From positions 7,227-71,226 of the forward strand of contig CAZEXI010000003.1 in NCBI GenBank assembly GCA_964516805.1: a stretch of DNA of 64,000 nucleotides. Reading direction: 5' to 3'. This DNA is from CAYSTL01 sp964516805 (GTDB lineage Archaea > Thermoplasmatota > Thermoplasmata > Halarchaeoplasmatales > Halarchaeoplasmataceae). The notes beneath the pieces are model-generated. The model did not search any database, had not been told where the DNA came from, and worked only from the letters and a program-made list of their open reading frames with translations. Position 1 is the first letter of the stretch; the number at the start of each line of letters is the position of its first letter. The translations under genes were made by a program, and so were the position numbers. This document shows, piece by piece, positions 19,009 through 28,922 of this stretch.

Positions 19009-20238
19009 ATGGTAATGATGAAGGTATTGGAAGGTAAAAAAGATCATTTTGTTGCTTCAGAAGAAATCCAAGAAGATCTAGCAATGAGCACCAGTGATAT
19101 ATTGATTGTTAAAAATCCTATAAATCAACGGTGTATAGCTAATCATGTTGAGTTCATTGATGATATAGAAAAAGATGTGATCAAAATAAATAAGATCTCG
19201 CTGGAGGCTATTGGTCTAGATTCTGATTTTGACGTCGAAGTTTATCCGTTTAACGAAGATTTGACAAGCATCGAAAAAGTAAAATTTGGAGTTGAAAACT
19301 TCAAAAAATCTGAAAACGATCCGTTAACAATTGTAAAAGAAAACGAAGATATATTTATAGATTTTATTAAAAATAAAATATTCACAAAAAGTTCAAAATT
19401 CCACTGGGAAAAGAAGGGTATATTGATCTCCATAAAGAACACCTGCCCAGGTATGAACGTCTCTGATGTGGGTAAATTCAAAGAATCTTTTCGATTTACA
19501 TATGAATGGGGTGGAAGTGAATTAAAATCATTCGATGGAGTACTCCTCTTAGATATGTCTGGGAGTATGGAGATAATGGATCTGAATATGGAAGATGTAG
19601 GCTGGGTAGTAGAAAGAATGAGTAGAAATTTAGATGGAAAATATTGTCAAAAATTTCTGAATTCGTTAAAAGGTAACAAAAAAGTTAGGCGTTCACATGG
19701 TGCAGTCTTATGCGCATTGGTATATCTTGTACAAAAAATCGGGAGAGGTATCGGAGATAGGATATCTATGATACCATTTAGTGATGAATCTTCCGTGATC
19801 GAGTTTGATGGAAAGGATTACTTTTCATCATCAGTCGGCAATACATCTTACGGTGCAGAAAGAATAGTGGAAGAAATTTATAATACAAAAAGGAGCCATA
19901 CTAACCTTTCAGATAGTTTTAAAAAAGCTATAGATGTTATGAAAAATTTCGATAGAAATAAGATGAAAATGATTGTCGTACTGACTGACGGAAAACCAAA
20001 CCCTAAAAGTATAGATTGTAAAGAAAATCTTCTGAACATGATCAAAAAAAGACTCGCTCCTAGAAAAGATATCGTGGTTAACGCCATAGGTTTAGGAAAT
20101 GAAGTAGATCATAAATTACTTGATAAGATATCTGTAATGACTGGTGGTGAATATACTCATGTTAATAGTTTAGAAGGATTAACTCAAGCATATACTCGCT
20201 ATGCCACATCGATCTCAGTCAAAGGTTCAACATTTTAA
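19009..20238 (+). CDS. VWA domain protein with N-terminal double-psi-barrel-like region
   Basis: A 409-residue cytosolic protein without signal peptide. Residues about 175-400 are a von Willebrand A domain with the MIDAS motif DMSGSMEI, the conserved threonine block (THTN-like SHTNLSDS) and VLTDGKPNP. Residues 1-85 (LEGKKDHFVASEEI, ILIVKNPINQRCIA, SLEAIGLDSDFDVEVYPF) resemble the Cdc48-N type double-psi barrel, by eye only. It ends 2 bp from the stop of the convergent amidoligase-like gene. A promoter TATATTTAATAA lies around 18968. Function unknown. Confidence 0.75.
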   Translation: MVMMKVLEGKKDHFVASEEIQEDLAMSTSDILIVKNPINQRCIANHVEFIDDIEKDVIKINKISLEAIGLDSDFDVEVYPFNEDLTSIEKVKFGVENFKKSENDPLTIVKENEDIFIDFIKNKIFTKSSKFHWEKKGILISIKNTCPGMNVSDVGKFKESFRFTYEWGGSELKSFDGVLLLDMSGSMEIMDLNMEDVGWVVERMSRNLDGKYCQKFLNSLKGNKKVRRSHGAVLCALVYLVQKIGRGIGDRISMIPFSDESSVIEFDGKDYFSSSVGNTSYGAERIVEEIYNTKRSHTNLSDSFKKAIDVMKNFDRNKMKMIVVLTDGKPNPKSIDCKENLLNMIKKRLAPRKDIVVNAIGLGNEVDHKLLDKISVMTGGEYTHVNSLEGLTQAYTRYATSISVKGSTF

Positions 20239-20239
20239 T

Positions 20240-22399
20240 TTAAATATTATTTGAAAATTCCTTTTTCAGTTCAGAAAATTTATCTTGATCTATATCTAGT
20301 AATTCAAGAGAAGGATGATACTCAACATCTGAGATACTTTTCTTCGATATATCCAATAATTTTTCCATGGTTTCTTCGAAACTGATATCATTTACATGTG
20401 AAAGGTATATCAATAACTGTGAATCTGATAAAGGTGGTTTGAGGTCATCATTTGTTATATCTAACAGCCTTAAAAACATCAATTTAACATACCTAGAATC
20501 TATTATATCCATCTCTATCAAAGAAGGCCACAAGGATTGAATAAATTTTCTATTTAATTCATATAAATGATTCAACTCTGATGATTCTTCCATATCCAAG
20601 ATATACTCTATATTTTTGTCCGAGTAAAACCTACCATAAAATCCATTTTTAATACTTTCATTTCGATTTCTCTTTATTTTTCTATTAGAAGTATTTTTTA
20701 ATTTCGTATCATTAAACCTACCTTCAATATAACGGACTAAGCTCTGGAGAATAACAACGTCAGTTATCCTACTTAATGAGGTCAATTGAGTATCAAAAAC
20801 CCTGATCTCGATCGTGTTAAATCTTGTAAATGGATAGATGTCAACCATTCTAGACGAATCATTGATTCTTTTCAATTTATTATCAAAATAAGTTTTATTT
20901 TTGTCAAAAGGAAGGAAAGGAGGAACGCTGAATTGTTCTTTATTAATATCCAACCTATTAGAATAAGCAGACCCTAATATTACTAAATTACCTTTATCAT
21001 TGAATGTAAATTCTGGGATTTTATCATCACAAAAAGGTGAATTAGAAGAGATTGCAATAAAATAAGGTATAAACAATCTTAGAGAATTATAAACAAATGT
21101 CCTTAATTTTTCATCTGGGATATAGATATGATGATGTTCTCCAAAAGTTACCCCCTTTGTGTAATCCTCAATCGGATTTGAACCTAATGGTAATATTTTA
21201 ATTTTTTTATTTATTTCTTCTATGACCTCATTAGCTATCCTATATAGATTAAAAGCCCACCATTCGATTTCCTCTAGATACTTGCAGGGTGGTGTCTGGA
21301 TTTCAAGAATATTAGTTTTCAATGATACATGTGAATCCTTTCCAAATATTGAATAATATTGTACTTCGCCTTCAAGATAATACTGAACATGTAATGCATA
21401 ACATCCTTTGTCATCCATTTTTTTATTTATTCCCCCTCTCCATTTGTTTTTAATATATTCTGGTGCTTTTTTTCTGATTTTCTCTAATTTATCAATTGCA
21501 ATTTCTAATAGTTCATCATAAACTTCTTCAACTTTACCTCCTTCTACCAATGACCAATCTTCATTAATAAGTTGAAGTTCTATTTCTAGGCCGTGAGAAT
21601 AGAACATCTCTTTTAACTCATTTTTACTAACTCCATTATTTCTCATGTCAATGTTTATATCTGACTGAAATTCTTGAATTTCATAATTTGAATTGATTTC
21701 TATTTTATGGGTTAGTTTTGTCTCTTTTTCTTGGAATATAAAATTAAATCTACTATCGACACTACTCCTGTTAACTAAATTCAAATGTGATTTTGGTATT
21801 TTTTTGTTAGATTCTAACCAATCTTTTACATATTCAATGTAGCGATTTTTTGTTTCTGTTATCAAATATATTTTAGATTCATCATCTAATTGTTCTGACA
21901 GATATATATTCTTATACTCATCGATCAAAAAATTAAATTCTCTTTTGCCTAAATTTACTGGTGTATTAACAAAATCTTTTTTTTCAAATGTACTATTAAT
22001 TTTCTCTTTTGAAACTATCCTGTAAGATACATCTGTTTCCACTTTCTTATCCTCAGATAAAGACAAAGTTATCATTAATGAATCGTCTTTGAATTGGATA
22101 TTACCCAAGAACAGACTTTCCTCATCAGAGTAATTAGAGACTATTTTAGGTAAAGACTTATCCTCAATTTTGAAATCAGTTATTTTATTGTTTGGAGATC
22201 CATTATCTTTGCTTTCAGAATTGGATATTATAGTTCTAAGTATAATATATAATACAAAAAAACCCAAAACAACAATCGATACACACAATATTCTATCATA
22301 AGAAAGGTATGTAATTATGTAAGATTGATATGAACAGTTGTCCCAGGGTAAACTAATCATTTTGATGATTCTCCAAGTGGTAGGAGCTTTAAAATACAA
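20240..22399 (-). CDS. Membrane-anchored GCS2-type (glutamine-synthetase-fold) amidoligase
   Basis: A 719-residue protein. One N-terminal transmembrane helix at about residues 38-60 is followed by a 200-residue beta-rich region. Residues about 268-640 resemble the GCS2 family of glutamate-cysteine ligase-like enzymes: GLEIELQLINEDW, the metal and ATP-binding FGEHHHIYIPD, the NSLRLFIPYFIAISSNSPF block and TIEIRVFDTQ. Such enzymes make amide bonds with ATP. A start at 22360 is also possible. Substrate unknown; the size and anchor are unusual, since ordinary members are near 370 residues and soluble. Confidence 0.7.
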   Translation of the reverse strand: MYFKAPTTWRIIKMISLPWDNCSYQSYIITYLSYDRILCVSIVVLGFFVLYIILRTIISNSESKDNGSPNNKITDFKIEDKSLPKIVSNYSDEESLFLGNIQFKDDSLMITLSLSEDKKVETDVSYRIVSKEKINSTFEKKDFVNTPVNLGKREFNFLIDEYKNIYLSEQLDDESKIYLITETKNRYIEYVKDWLESNKKIPKSHLNLVNRSSVDSRFNFIFQEKETKLTHKIEINSNYEIQEFQSDINIDMRNNGVSKNELKEMFYSHGLEIELQLINEDWSLVEGGKVEEVYDELLEIAIDKLEKIRKKAPEYIKNKWRGGINKKMDDKGCYALHVQYYLEGEVQYYSIFGKDSHVSLKTNILEIQTPPCKYLEEIEWWAFNLYRIANEVIEEINKKIKILPLGSNPIEDYTKGVTFGEHHHIYIPDEKLRTFVYNSLRLFIPYFIAISSNSPFCDDKIPEFTFNDKGNLVILGSAYSNRLDINKEQFSVPPFLPFDKNKTYFDNKLKRINDSSRMVDIYPFTRFNTIEIRVFDTQLTSLSRITDVVILQSLVRYIEGRFNDTKLKNTSNRKIKRNRNESIKNGFYGRFYSDKNIEYILDMEESSELNHLYELNRKFIQSLWPSLIEMDIIDSRYVKLMFLRLLDITNDDLKPPLSDSQLLIYLSHVNDISFEETMEKLLDISKKSISDVEYHPSLELLDIDQDKFSELKKEFSNNI

Positions 22400-22485
22400 T
22401 GAAATTTAATTTTATCGGTTCTCTGTATGGTTTTCCAAAGAAGTATTAATTAATTGTAAATTTTATTATATTAAATAAAATTTTA

Positions 22486-23101
22486 TTAACTTACTTTTTT
22501 AGAAGCAACTCTATTCATCGCATGTTTGTGCGGTATTCCACCCGAATCGCAATTAAATATTTCTTCAACGCTCCATTCTATCTTCCAATTACTGTAATAA
22601 GTTAACAGTTCACCAGATATCCACTCACAGGCTGTTTCTTCACTATCTGGAGCAGGTTCGATAAAAGGTTTATCTACAAAAACTGAGTGTACGTGTATTC
22701 CTCCAGGCTTAGTATGTTCTTTATAATTCTTTAAAATTTCATCTCTCAAATTACAAGAGATGTAATGAAGTGTAGCACTTGAAAATATGATATCATAGTC
22801 TTCTTCACATCTAAATTCATTTATATCTGCTGTAAAAGCATCAAGCTCTACTCCTACTTCAGAAGCAAATTTTTTCGTTTTTTTTGACGCCCTTTTCAGA
22901 TAGGTCAAAAGCAGTCACATCATAGCCGTTTCTAGCAAAAAATACAGCATTCTTTCCCTCCCCGCAGCCTAAAACAAGTAGTTTTAACTTCTGAACAGGG
23001 GGCTTTAATTTTAGTACTTTGAAACAAGAAGATGATGGTTTTTTACCCCAGTAATAATCATCACTTGAGTATTTCTGATCGTATATAGTATCATTTTTCA
23101 T
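22486..23101 (-). pseudogene. TehB-like SAM-dependent methyltransferase, frameshifted
   Basis: Two overlapping frames make one class I methyltransferase of about 205 residues. The first frame (from ATG 23101) holds motif I VLGCGEGKNAVFF and ends with DVTAFDLSEKGVKK; the second carries DYDIIFSSATLHYI and the C-terminal half. The break sits in a run of eight A on the coding strand at 22878-22885; removing one A joins the frames. This could be an assembly or sequencing error, a real mutation, or transcriptional slippage. It resembles tellurite-type TehB methyltransferases. Confidence 0.8.
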
Positions 23102-23255
23102 ACTAATTAAAATGATTTACATACCATATAAAACTTATTAGCTAAAAAGATAATAATACGATTGTCTTCTATAAAGTATAAAAATACACTGATTAAAAAT
23201 CAATAGAAAAAGTTAAAATTACATGAACATAATCCGGATAATCCGGAGAATCAAG

Positions 23256-25325
23256 ATGGTGGAATACGAGAAAGATGAAATCAAAGAGAAGTTCAAAAAT
23301 TTCTTTGAAGATGAAGGATATCATTCAGAATTGATAAGGATAGCAGATAATTTTCCCGATGAAAGATCACTCAACATCACATATCGGGACCTCACGATGT
23401 ATTTTGAGGATCTCGATTTTCCACAATATATTATCGATCATCCTAAGAAATGTCTAGTTTTAGCTGAAGAGACGATAAGAGAAATAGTTGGTGTTCCTGA
23501 TGATACTGAGATCAGGCTCAGGATAAAACAGCTCTCAGAGCCTCGTCACAAAATGATAAGACATCTCAGAGCTAGTGATCTGACAAAATATCTTGCTATC
23601 GATGGTTTAGTGAGAAAAGCTACTGAAGTAAGGCCTAGGATATCAAAAGCTGTTTTTGAGTGTATGAGATGTGGTGCAAAAACAACGATTGAACAGGCGG
23701 GTAACAATATCGAGGAACCAGTTGAATGTGCGGGCTGTGGAAAATCTGCCAACAAAACTAATTTTAATCTACTTTTAGACGATTCAGAATTTATCAATTA
23801 TCAAACTATAGAAATACAGGAAAGTCCAGAAGGTCTTAGAGGGGGTGACCAACCGCAGAGATTGAGAGGGTGGGTGAAAGAGGATCTAGTAGATAAAGTA
23901 TCACCTGGAGATAGGATAACTGTTGATGGCATATTGGACGGAGATCCAAAAAAAGAAACTAGTAGAGGCAAATCTAGAGTTTTTGATATCTTTATTCGAG
24001 TAAATGGTATAGAAGTTAAAGAGTATGAATTCGAAAATCTAGAACTATCAGATGAAGATATCGAAGAAATAGAAGAAGTTTCGGAGGATAAAAGGATATT
24101 CGATAAAATAATAGATTCAATAGCCCCTAGTATATATGGATTAAGAACCGAAAAAATGGGACTCAGCTTACAGTTATTTGGTGGAGTTAGAAAGACAATG
24201 CCAGATGGGAGCACTACAAGAGGTGATATCCATATATTGATGGTGGGAGACCCAGGAACAGCTAAATCGCAACTGTTGAGATATATTTCAGATCTATCTC
24301 CAAGAGGGATGTACGCTTCAGGAAAAGGTTCAACAGGAGCTGGTTTGACAGCTGCAGCAGTAAGAGAAGAAGTCATGGGTGAAAGTCAGTGGGTTTTAGA
24401 GGCAGGCACGCTTGTTCTTTCAGACATGGGTATTGCATGTATAGACGAGTTAGATAAGATGAGATCTGAAGACAGAAGTGCGATGCACGAAGCTATGGAA
24501 CAGCAGAGTATCTCTGTTGCTAAAGCAGGTATCAATGCGACTCTAAACTCTCGATGCGCTGTTCTGGGTGCTGCTAATCCTCAATATGGTAGATTTGAAG
24601 TACATGAAAATATTTCTCAGCAAATAGACCTTCCACCACCACTGATTTCAAGATTCGATCTTATATTTGCACTCCTGGACAAACCAGATCGAGAAAAGGA
24701 CTCAAGGATTGCAAATCATATCTTGAGACTTCATACAGAAGGTGAGAGACTGGAAAGAGGTGAAGATAAAACAGAACAGCAATTCACCCCAGCATTTGAT
24801 AAGGAGTTCCTAAGAAAATATGTTGCTTACGCTAAAAAGATAAAACCAGAGATGACCAAACAAAGCAGAAAAAGGCTAGAAGATTTCTATTTAGATCTAA
24901 GAGGCAGTGGCGGTGATGAAGACTCTATTCCCGTAACAGCAAGACAGCTGGAATCTCTTGTGAGATTAGCAGAAGCAAGTGCAAGAGCGCATTTAAAAGA
25001 AAGAGTAACTGTAGAAGATGCAGAAAGAGCTATTAAAGTAACTCAGCATTTCTTGAATCAAGTAGCATCCACTGAGTCTGGCGGACTTGATATAGATATG
25101 GTAACTTCAAGTGTTTCACATGACGAGAGGACCTTACTTGGTCATATTCGTGATATCATTAGAGATAAAAGTGATATACACGAAGGTGGAGTTCCAGAGG
25201 ATGAAATATTGAACGAAGCTGATTCTAGAGGTCTTTCAAGGGAAGAAGTAAGGAAAGAGATTAATAGGATGAGAACAAAAGGACAATTATATACTCCTAC
25301 CCAGGGACATTATAAATTAGCATAA
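23256..25325 (+). CDS. mcm: Minichromosome maintenance helicase
   Basis: The replicative DNA helicase, a hexameric AAA+ enzyme. N-terminal domain with a CMRCG...CAGCG zinc site (residues about 137-168), Walker A GDPGTAKSQLL, Walker B CIDELDKM, sensor GAANPQYGRF, arginine finger SRFDLIF, and a C-terminal winged helix from about 640. 689 residues with no intein. The ATG at 23256 has GGAG eight bases upstream; an in-frame ATG at 23223 precedes it. DUF424 follows after 15 bp, so mcm-DUF424-nmd3 are probably co-transcribed. Confidence 0.96.
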   Translation: MVEYEKDEIKEKFKNFFEDEGYHSELIRIADNFPDERSLNITYRDLTMYFEDLDFPQYIIDHPKKCLVLAEETIREIVGVPDDTEIRLRIKQLSEPRHKMIRHLRASDLTKYLAIDGLVRKATEVRPRISKAVFECMRCGAKTTIEQAGNNIEEPVECAGCGKSANKTNFNLLLDDSEFINYQTIEIQESPEGLRGGDQPQRLRGWVKEDLVDKVSPGDRITVDGILDGDPKKETSRGKSRVFDIFIRVNGIEVKEYEFENLELSDEDIEEIEEVSEDKRIFDKIIDSIAPSIYGLRTEKMGLSLQLFGGVRKTMPDGSTTRGDIHILMVGDPGTAKSQLLRYISDLSPRGMYASGKGSTGAGLTAAAVREEVMGESQWVLEAGTLVLSDMGIACIDELDKMRSEDRSAMHEAMEQQSISVAKAGINATLNSRCAVLGAANPQYGRFEVHENISQQIDLPPPLISRFDLIFALLDKPDREKDSRIANHILRLHTEGERLERGEDKTEQQFTPAFDKEFLRKYVAYAKKIKPEMTKQSRKRLEDFYLDLRGSGGDEDSIPVTARQLESLVRLAEASARAHLKERVTVEDAERAIKVTQHFLNQVASTESGGLDIDMVTSSVSHDERTLLGHIRDIIRDKSDIHEGGVPEDEILNEADSRGLSREEVRKEINRMRTKGQLYTPTQGHYKLA

Positions 25326-25340
25326 AAAAGAGGTAAAACA

Positions 25341-25637
25341 ATGGATATAAGCTATCAGATATATGAAAGAGGCAATGACGTACTTTTAGCAGCATGTGAT
25401 AAGGACCTACTAGGTAAAAAATTTGAAGAAGAAGATATTCAACTGGATGTATCAAAAACATTCTATGGTGGAGATGAAACTGAGAAAGATGAAATATGTG
25501 ATAAAATAAAAAAATCAAATATCGTAAATCTTGTAGGGAAGAATATCATCGATGCCGTTGTTGAGGCAGGTTTCGGAAGTGAAGATGACATATTATGGGT
25601 TGATGGAGTTCCACATCTTCAATTGATAATGATCTAG
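25341..25637 (+). CDS. DUF424 family protein
   Basis: A 98-residue conserved archaeal protein. The C-terminal NLVGKNIIDAVVEAGF and GVPHLQLIMI blocks are typical of DUF424. Function is not established; in many archaea the gene neighbours translation factors, and here nmd3 follows after 15 bp. Confidence 0.8.
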   Translation: MDISYQIYERGNDVLLAACDKDLLGKKFEEEDIQLDVSKTFYGGDETEKDEICDKIKKSNIVNLVGKNIIDAVVEAGFGSEDDILWVDGVPHLQLIMI

Positions 25638-25652
25638 AAATAAGAGGATAAT

Positions 25653-26693
25653 ATGATCTGTGTAGAATGCGGGAGGGAAGTTGAAGAATTATACGATGGC
25701 TTGTGTGATGAATGTTTTAAAGAAAAAAGGGTGAGTGCTGAAATAAATGATAATCTTTCTATAGAGATATGTGGTTCTTGTGGCAGTGTAAAAAAAGGAA
25801 ACAAGTGGATAAATCGACCTGACCTGAATACGATAATGCTCGAAAAAATAGAAGATTCAGTATCAGTTTCAAATTCGGTGGATGGTTATTCATTTGAAGT
25901 AGATTTCATAGAAGAGGATTTAAGAAACATCGAAGCAACGATATACGCTAAATTATTTTCAGGTGATATCGAAAAAAATGTAGAATTCAATACCACTATA
26001 TCTCTTAAAAAAGGACAGTGTAAAAGCTGCAGTAGAAAGCACGGAAATTATTACGAAGCGATACTTCAAATTAGACCTACTGCTGATGAAATGACAGATA
26101 AACAGAAAGAATATGTAACTAAAAAAGTACACGATCGCGTCTCACTTACTAGCGAGAATGAGAAAAAAGTTTTCATAACTTCAGAGTTAGAAAAACATGG
26201 TGGGCTCGACTTTTATATGAGTGACAGAAAAACTACCAAAAGATTGTCAAAAGAGATAGCTGACAAATATGGTGGGAAGACAACCACATCTGCAGAACTA
26301 GCTGGAATGGAAGATGGACAGGAGATCTACCGGATGACTTATTCAGTTAGACTTCCAGAATACCAAAAAAATGATTTTGTTGAATATAAAGATAAAATAT
26401 ACAGAATCAAAAAGATAAATCCTAAAGCTGGATACATAGTCTTATTTGATCTGGAAACCGGAGAACTAAAGAATATTGACGACTGGGATGCAGAGAAACT
26501 TTCTGTATTAGGTGGTGATGAACTACTTAAAAATGCAGTTATAGTTTCTGAAACTGAGAAAGAACTGAAAGTTCTTGATCCAGAATCTTACAATACAGTA
26601 ACTGTTCTGAAACCTGAAAACACTTCGACGAAGGATGGGGAGATAAAGATAATAAAAGTAAACGGTAAAATCTATCCCATTGCAGATAACTAA
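25653..26693 (+). CDS. nmd3: NMD3-like ribosome biogenesis protein
   Basis: Archaeal homologue of NMD3, which in eukaryotes escorts the large ribosomal subunit from the nucleus; in archaea a role at the large subunit is inferred. The 346 residues begin with two zinc sites (CVECG and CDECF, CGSCG and CSRKH) spread over residues 3-130, followed by the NMD3 core with YGGKTTTSAEL and a C-terminal beta domain. The start ATG is at the end of AGAGGATAAT. Confidence 0.85.
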   Translation: MICVECGREVEELYDGLCDECFKEKRVSAEINDNLSIEICGSCGSVKKGNKWINRPDLNTIMLEKIEDSVSVSNSVDGYSFEVDFIEEDLRNIEATIYAKLFSGDIEKNVEFNTTISLKKGQCKSCSRKHGNYYEAILQIRPTADEMTDKQKEYVTKKVHDRVSLTSENEKKVFITSELEKHGGLDFYMSDRKTTKRLSKEIADKYGGKTTTSAELAGMEDGQEIYRMTYSVRLPEYQKNDFVEYKDKIYRIKKINPKAGYIVLFDLETGELKNIDDWDAEKLSVLGGDELLKNAVIVSETEKELKVLDPESYNTVTVLKPENTSTKDGEIKIIKVNGKIYPIADN

Positions 26694-26737
26694 TATCGAT
26701 AAGATTTATACCTGAGCATAATCTTACCTATTTCAAT

Positions 26738-27751
26738 ATGTCTGATAAAAATAGATTATTACATACAAGCTGGTTTGGTGTATTCGTATTAGAAGATGAA
26801 GAGGTAATAGACAAAACTCTTTTTGATAAAGATCCTAAAATCATAGCTGAAAAAAGATATGCTATTCAAAATGGTAATATTTTAGAAGAAGAAAAAAAAT
26901 TATTAGATAAATACGAGGTTCTTAATGTTACTTCGGATCGATTAAAAGATTACGGGGAGATTAAAGAAATCGACAAAGAACTTGTTGATCCAGAAGAATA
27001 TTCATTCAGCCCTGATCTTCTCCAGAAGGCACTGATAGAAGTAGGAAAAATTGAGGTAAAAGAATCGATCGACATTGGAGAACATCTCGCTAAGGCTGTG
27101 GAAACGATACAGGACCTTAATGAAACAATAAATATTCTAATGGAAAGAATGAGAGATTGGTATTCCCTTCATTTTCCTGAATTAGAAGGCGAAGTAAATG
27201 ATGATGAATATATAGAGCTTATCAAAAGGTACGGTTCTAAAGATGAGATAATGAAAGAGCTAAATATAAACAATTCTGTCGGTGGAGATATTACAGAGAA
27301 GGAAGAAAATAATTACATCTCTTTAGCTAATATCATAAAGAATCAATTGGAATATCGAGCTCAGCTCCATGATTATGTAGAAGAGATGATGCGTACTTAC
27401 GCACCCAACATAACAGCTCTTACCGGTCCAAAATTAGGAGGAGAGCTTATTGAAAAGGCAGGGTCTTTGAAAAAAATTGCAATGAAACCTTCAAGTACTA
27501 TACAGATATTAGGTGCAGAAAAATCATTATTTAAACATCTAGAAAAAGGAACAAAACCACCTAAACATGGGTTGATTCTACAGCATCCATATGTCCATAA
27601 AGCTCCTTATGATAAAAGAGGAAAGATAGCTAGAGCCTTTGCTAATAAAATCGCTATTGCCGCTAGATTAGACTACTTCAGCAATAAAGACAAGGGCGAT
27701 GAATTAAGAAGTGAATTAGAGGAAAAGATAGAAAAGATAAAAGAAAATTGA
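26738..27751 (+). CDS. nop5: Nop5/Nop56 C/D box RNP core protein
   Basis: Core protein of the C/D box guide RNP for 2'-O-methylation of rRNA. The middle coiled coil (residues about 120-220) and the Nop domain with ITALTGPKLGGELIEKAGS, TIQILGAEKSLF and KHGLILQHPYV are clear. 337 residues is a little short of the usual, with a reduced N-terminal domain. It is normally adjacent to fibrillarin; here the next gene downstream is a convergent Sm-like gene, so fibrillarin must be elsewhere. A TATA-like box precedes it (near 26702). Confidence 0.93.
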   Translation: MSDKNRLLHTSWFGVFVLEDEEVIDKTLFDKDPKIIAEKRYAIQNGNILEEEKKLLDKYEVLNVTSDRLKDYGEIKEIDKELVDPEEYSFSPDLLQKALIEVGKIEVKESIDIGEHLAKAVETIQDLNETINILMERMRDWYSLHFPELEGEVNDDEYIELIKRYGSKDEIMKELNINNSVGGDITEKEENNYISLANIIKNQLEYRAQLHDYVEEMMRTYAPNITALTGPKLGGELIEKAGSLKKIAMKPSSTIQILGAEKSLFKHLEKGTKPPKHGLILQHPYVHKAPYDKRGKIARAFANKIAIAARLDYFSNKDKGDELRSELEEKIEKIKEN

Positions 27752-27820
27752 TTGAATCGGTATAAGCTCTGTATAACTCTTTTTCATTTGATTATTTTAT
27801 TATCTTAAATGTAAAACTAT

Positions 27821-28246
27821 CTACCTTCTTTCTGGCATGTCATAACTACTGCCAATATTTGCTATATCGTGTCCCTTACGATAGACTGGTTTTCTAGATA
27901 CAAATTTCCCTTCTTTTGTTTCTTTCTTTTCAGTTTCCTTCTTATGCCATCTCCATATTCGAGATATATGAATAGCTCGCAGGTAAACCTCTTCCATGTT
28001 TATATATGTCCAATCTATAAATCCTACAACAGTTTCTCCTTCCTCTCCTGCTTCTTCTGGATTAATCTCACCTAGTTCACTCCAATTTACCTCAGTTGTA
28101 GAACCCTGAAATACGTCCTTCAAAACTAATGTTTCTTTATCAAATTCTTGTAAAGTTCCAAGAAATGCTATTTCATCATCCATCACTACTAGTAATTTTT
28201 TATCACTAAGGTCCTTCAATTTTTTCTCAAGTAATGTTCCAAGCAT
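27821..28246 (-). CDS. Sm-like RNA-binding protein
   Basis: Residues about 1-85 follow the Sm fold: KKLLVVMDDEIAFLGTLQEF then TLVLKDVFQG, matching Sm motif 1, and VGFIDWTYINME for motif 2. The C-terminal 50 residues are basic and unstructured. Archaeal Sm-like proteins form rings on U-rich RNA. The atypical C-terminal tail and length of 141 residues set it apart from short Lsm proteins. Placed next to nop5, in the opposite direction. Confidence 0.7.
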   Translation of the reverse strand: MLGTLLEKKLKDLSDKKLLVVMDDEIAFLGTLQEFDKETLVLKDVFQGSTTEVNWSELGEINPEEAGEEGETVVGFIDWTYINMEEVYLRAIHISRIWRWHKKETEKKETKEGKFVSRKPVYRKGHDIANIGSSYDMPERR

Positions 28247-28327
28247 TTTAACACCCCCAAATATAATAATCTCTCTTTTAATACAAAAATGTTGTCTAAA
28301 AAACTAACTCGGTGAATTAAAATAGAT

Positions 28328-28789
28328 CTATTCAACAGCAGATTCAGCAGTATTTAATATAGATTCTATTTTACCCTCAAGAACATTGACTCTCGATTTT
28401 AATCTGGCATTTTCCTTTTTAAGCTGATCAAATCTAGATCTTAACTGAGAATCATTTTTATGAATATCGATTGGATTTTCCCCCGTTTCTTTATGTATCT
28501 CGTCAGAATCATAACCTTTTAGATAGTAAGCTATTTTAACCTGAACTTCTACCAAATTATCTAACTCTATGTCGTAATAAACACTTTTTTTATTAATATC
28601 TAAAAGATTCTTATGAAGTTCTCTGTCTCTAGTCACCATGATGTCCTCTTCATTCATCTTGTCGACTAATTTAAAATCCAATATCCCTTTATATTCTTCA
28701 TTAACATCTAAAATTTTGTCAGTACTCTGAAAGTGCTCAATTTCCTTTTTGATTTCAGAGGGTATATTTTCATCTATGATCAAACGCAT
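28328..28789 (-). CDS. DUF5615/Mut7-C type PIN-like protein with coiled-coil tail
   Basis: A 153-residue protein. Residues 1-90 match the Mut7-C or DUF5615 PIN-like fold: LIIDENIPSEI with the first acidic residues and IMVTRDRELHK with the second pair. Such domains are RNases, often toxins. The last 55 residues form a heptad coiled coil. No antitoxin-like gene is next to it, so a stand-alone housekeeping role is more likely than a toxin-antitoxin pair. Confidence 0.6.
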   Translation of the reverse strand: MRLIIDENIPSEIKKEIEHFQSTDKILDVNEEYKGILDFKLVDKMNEEDIMVTRDRELHKNLLDINKKSVYYDIELDNLVEVQVKIAYYLKGYDSDEIHKETGENPIDIHKNDSQLRSRFDQLKKENARLKSRVNVLEGKIESILNTAESAVE

Positions 28790-28922
28790 ATTACAAAATC
28801 ACTTTATGATTATATTTAATATTGCTGGTTTCTTTAATAGCTATACTAATTAAGTATTTGGACAATTTTAAATAATAAGAATCTAATATTCGCCTATAGA
28901 AAATAATATAGGAGTGAAATAT

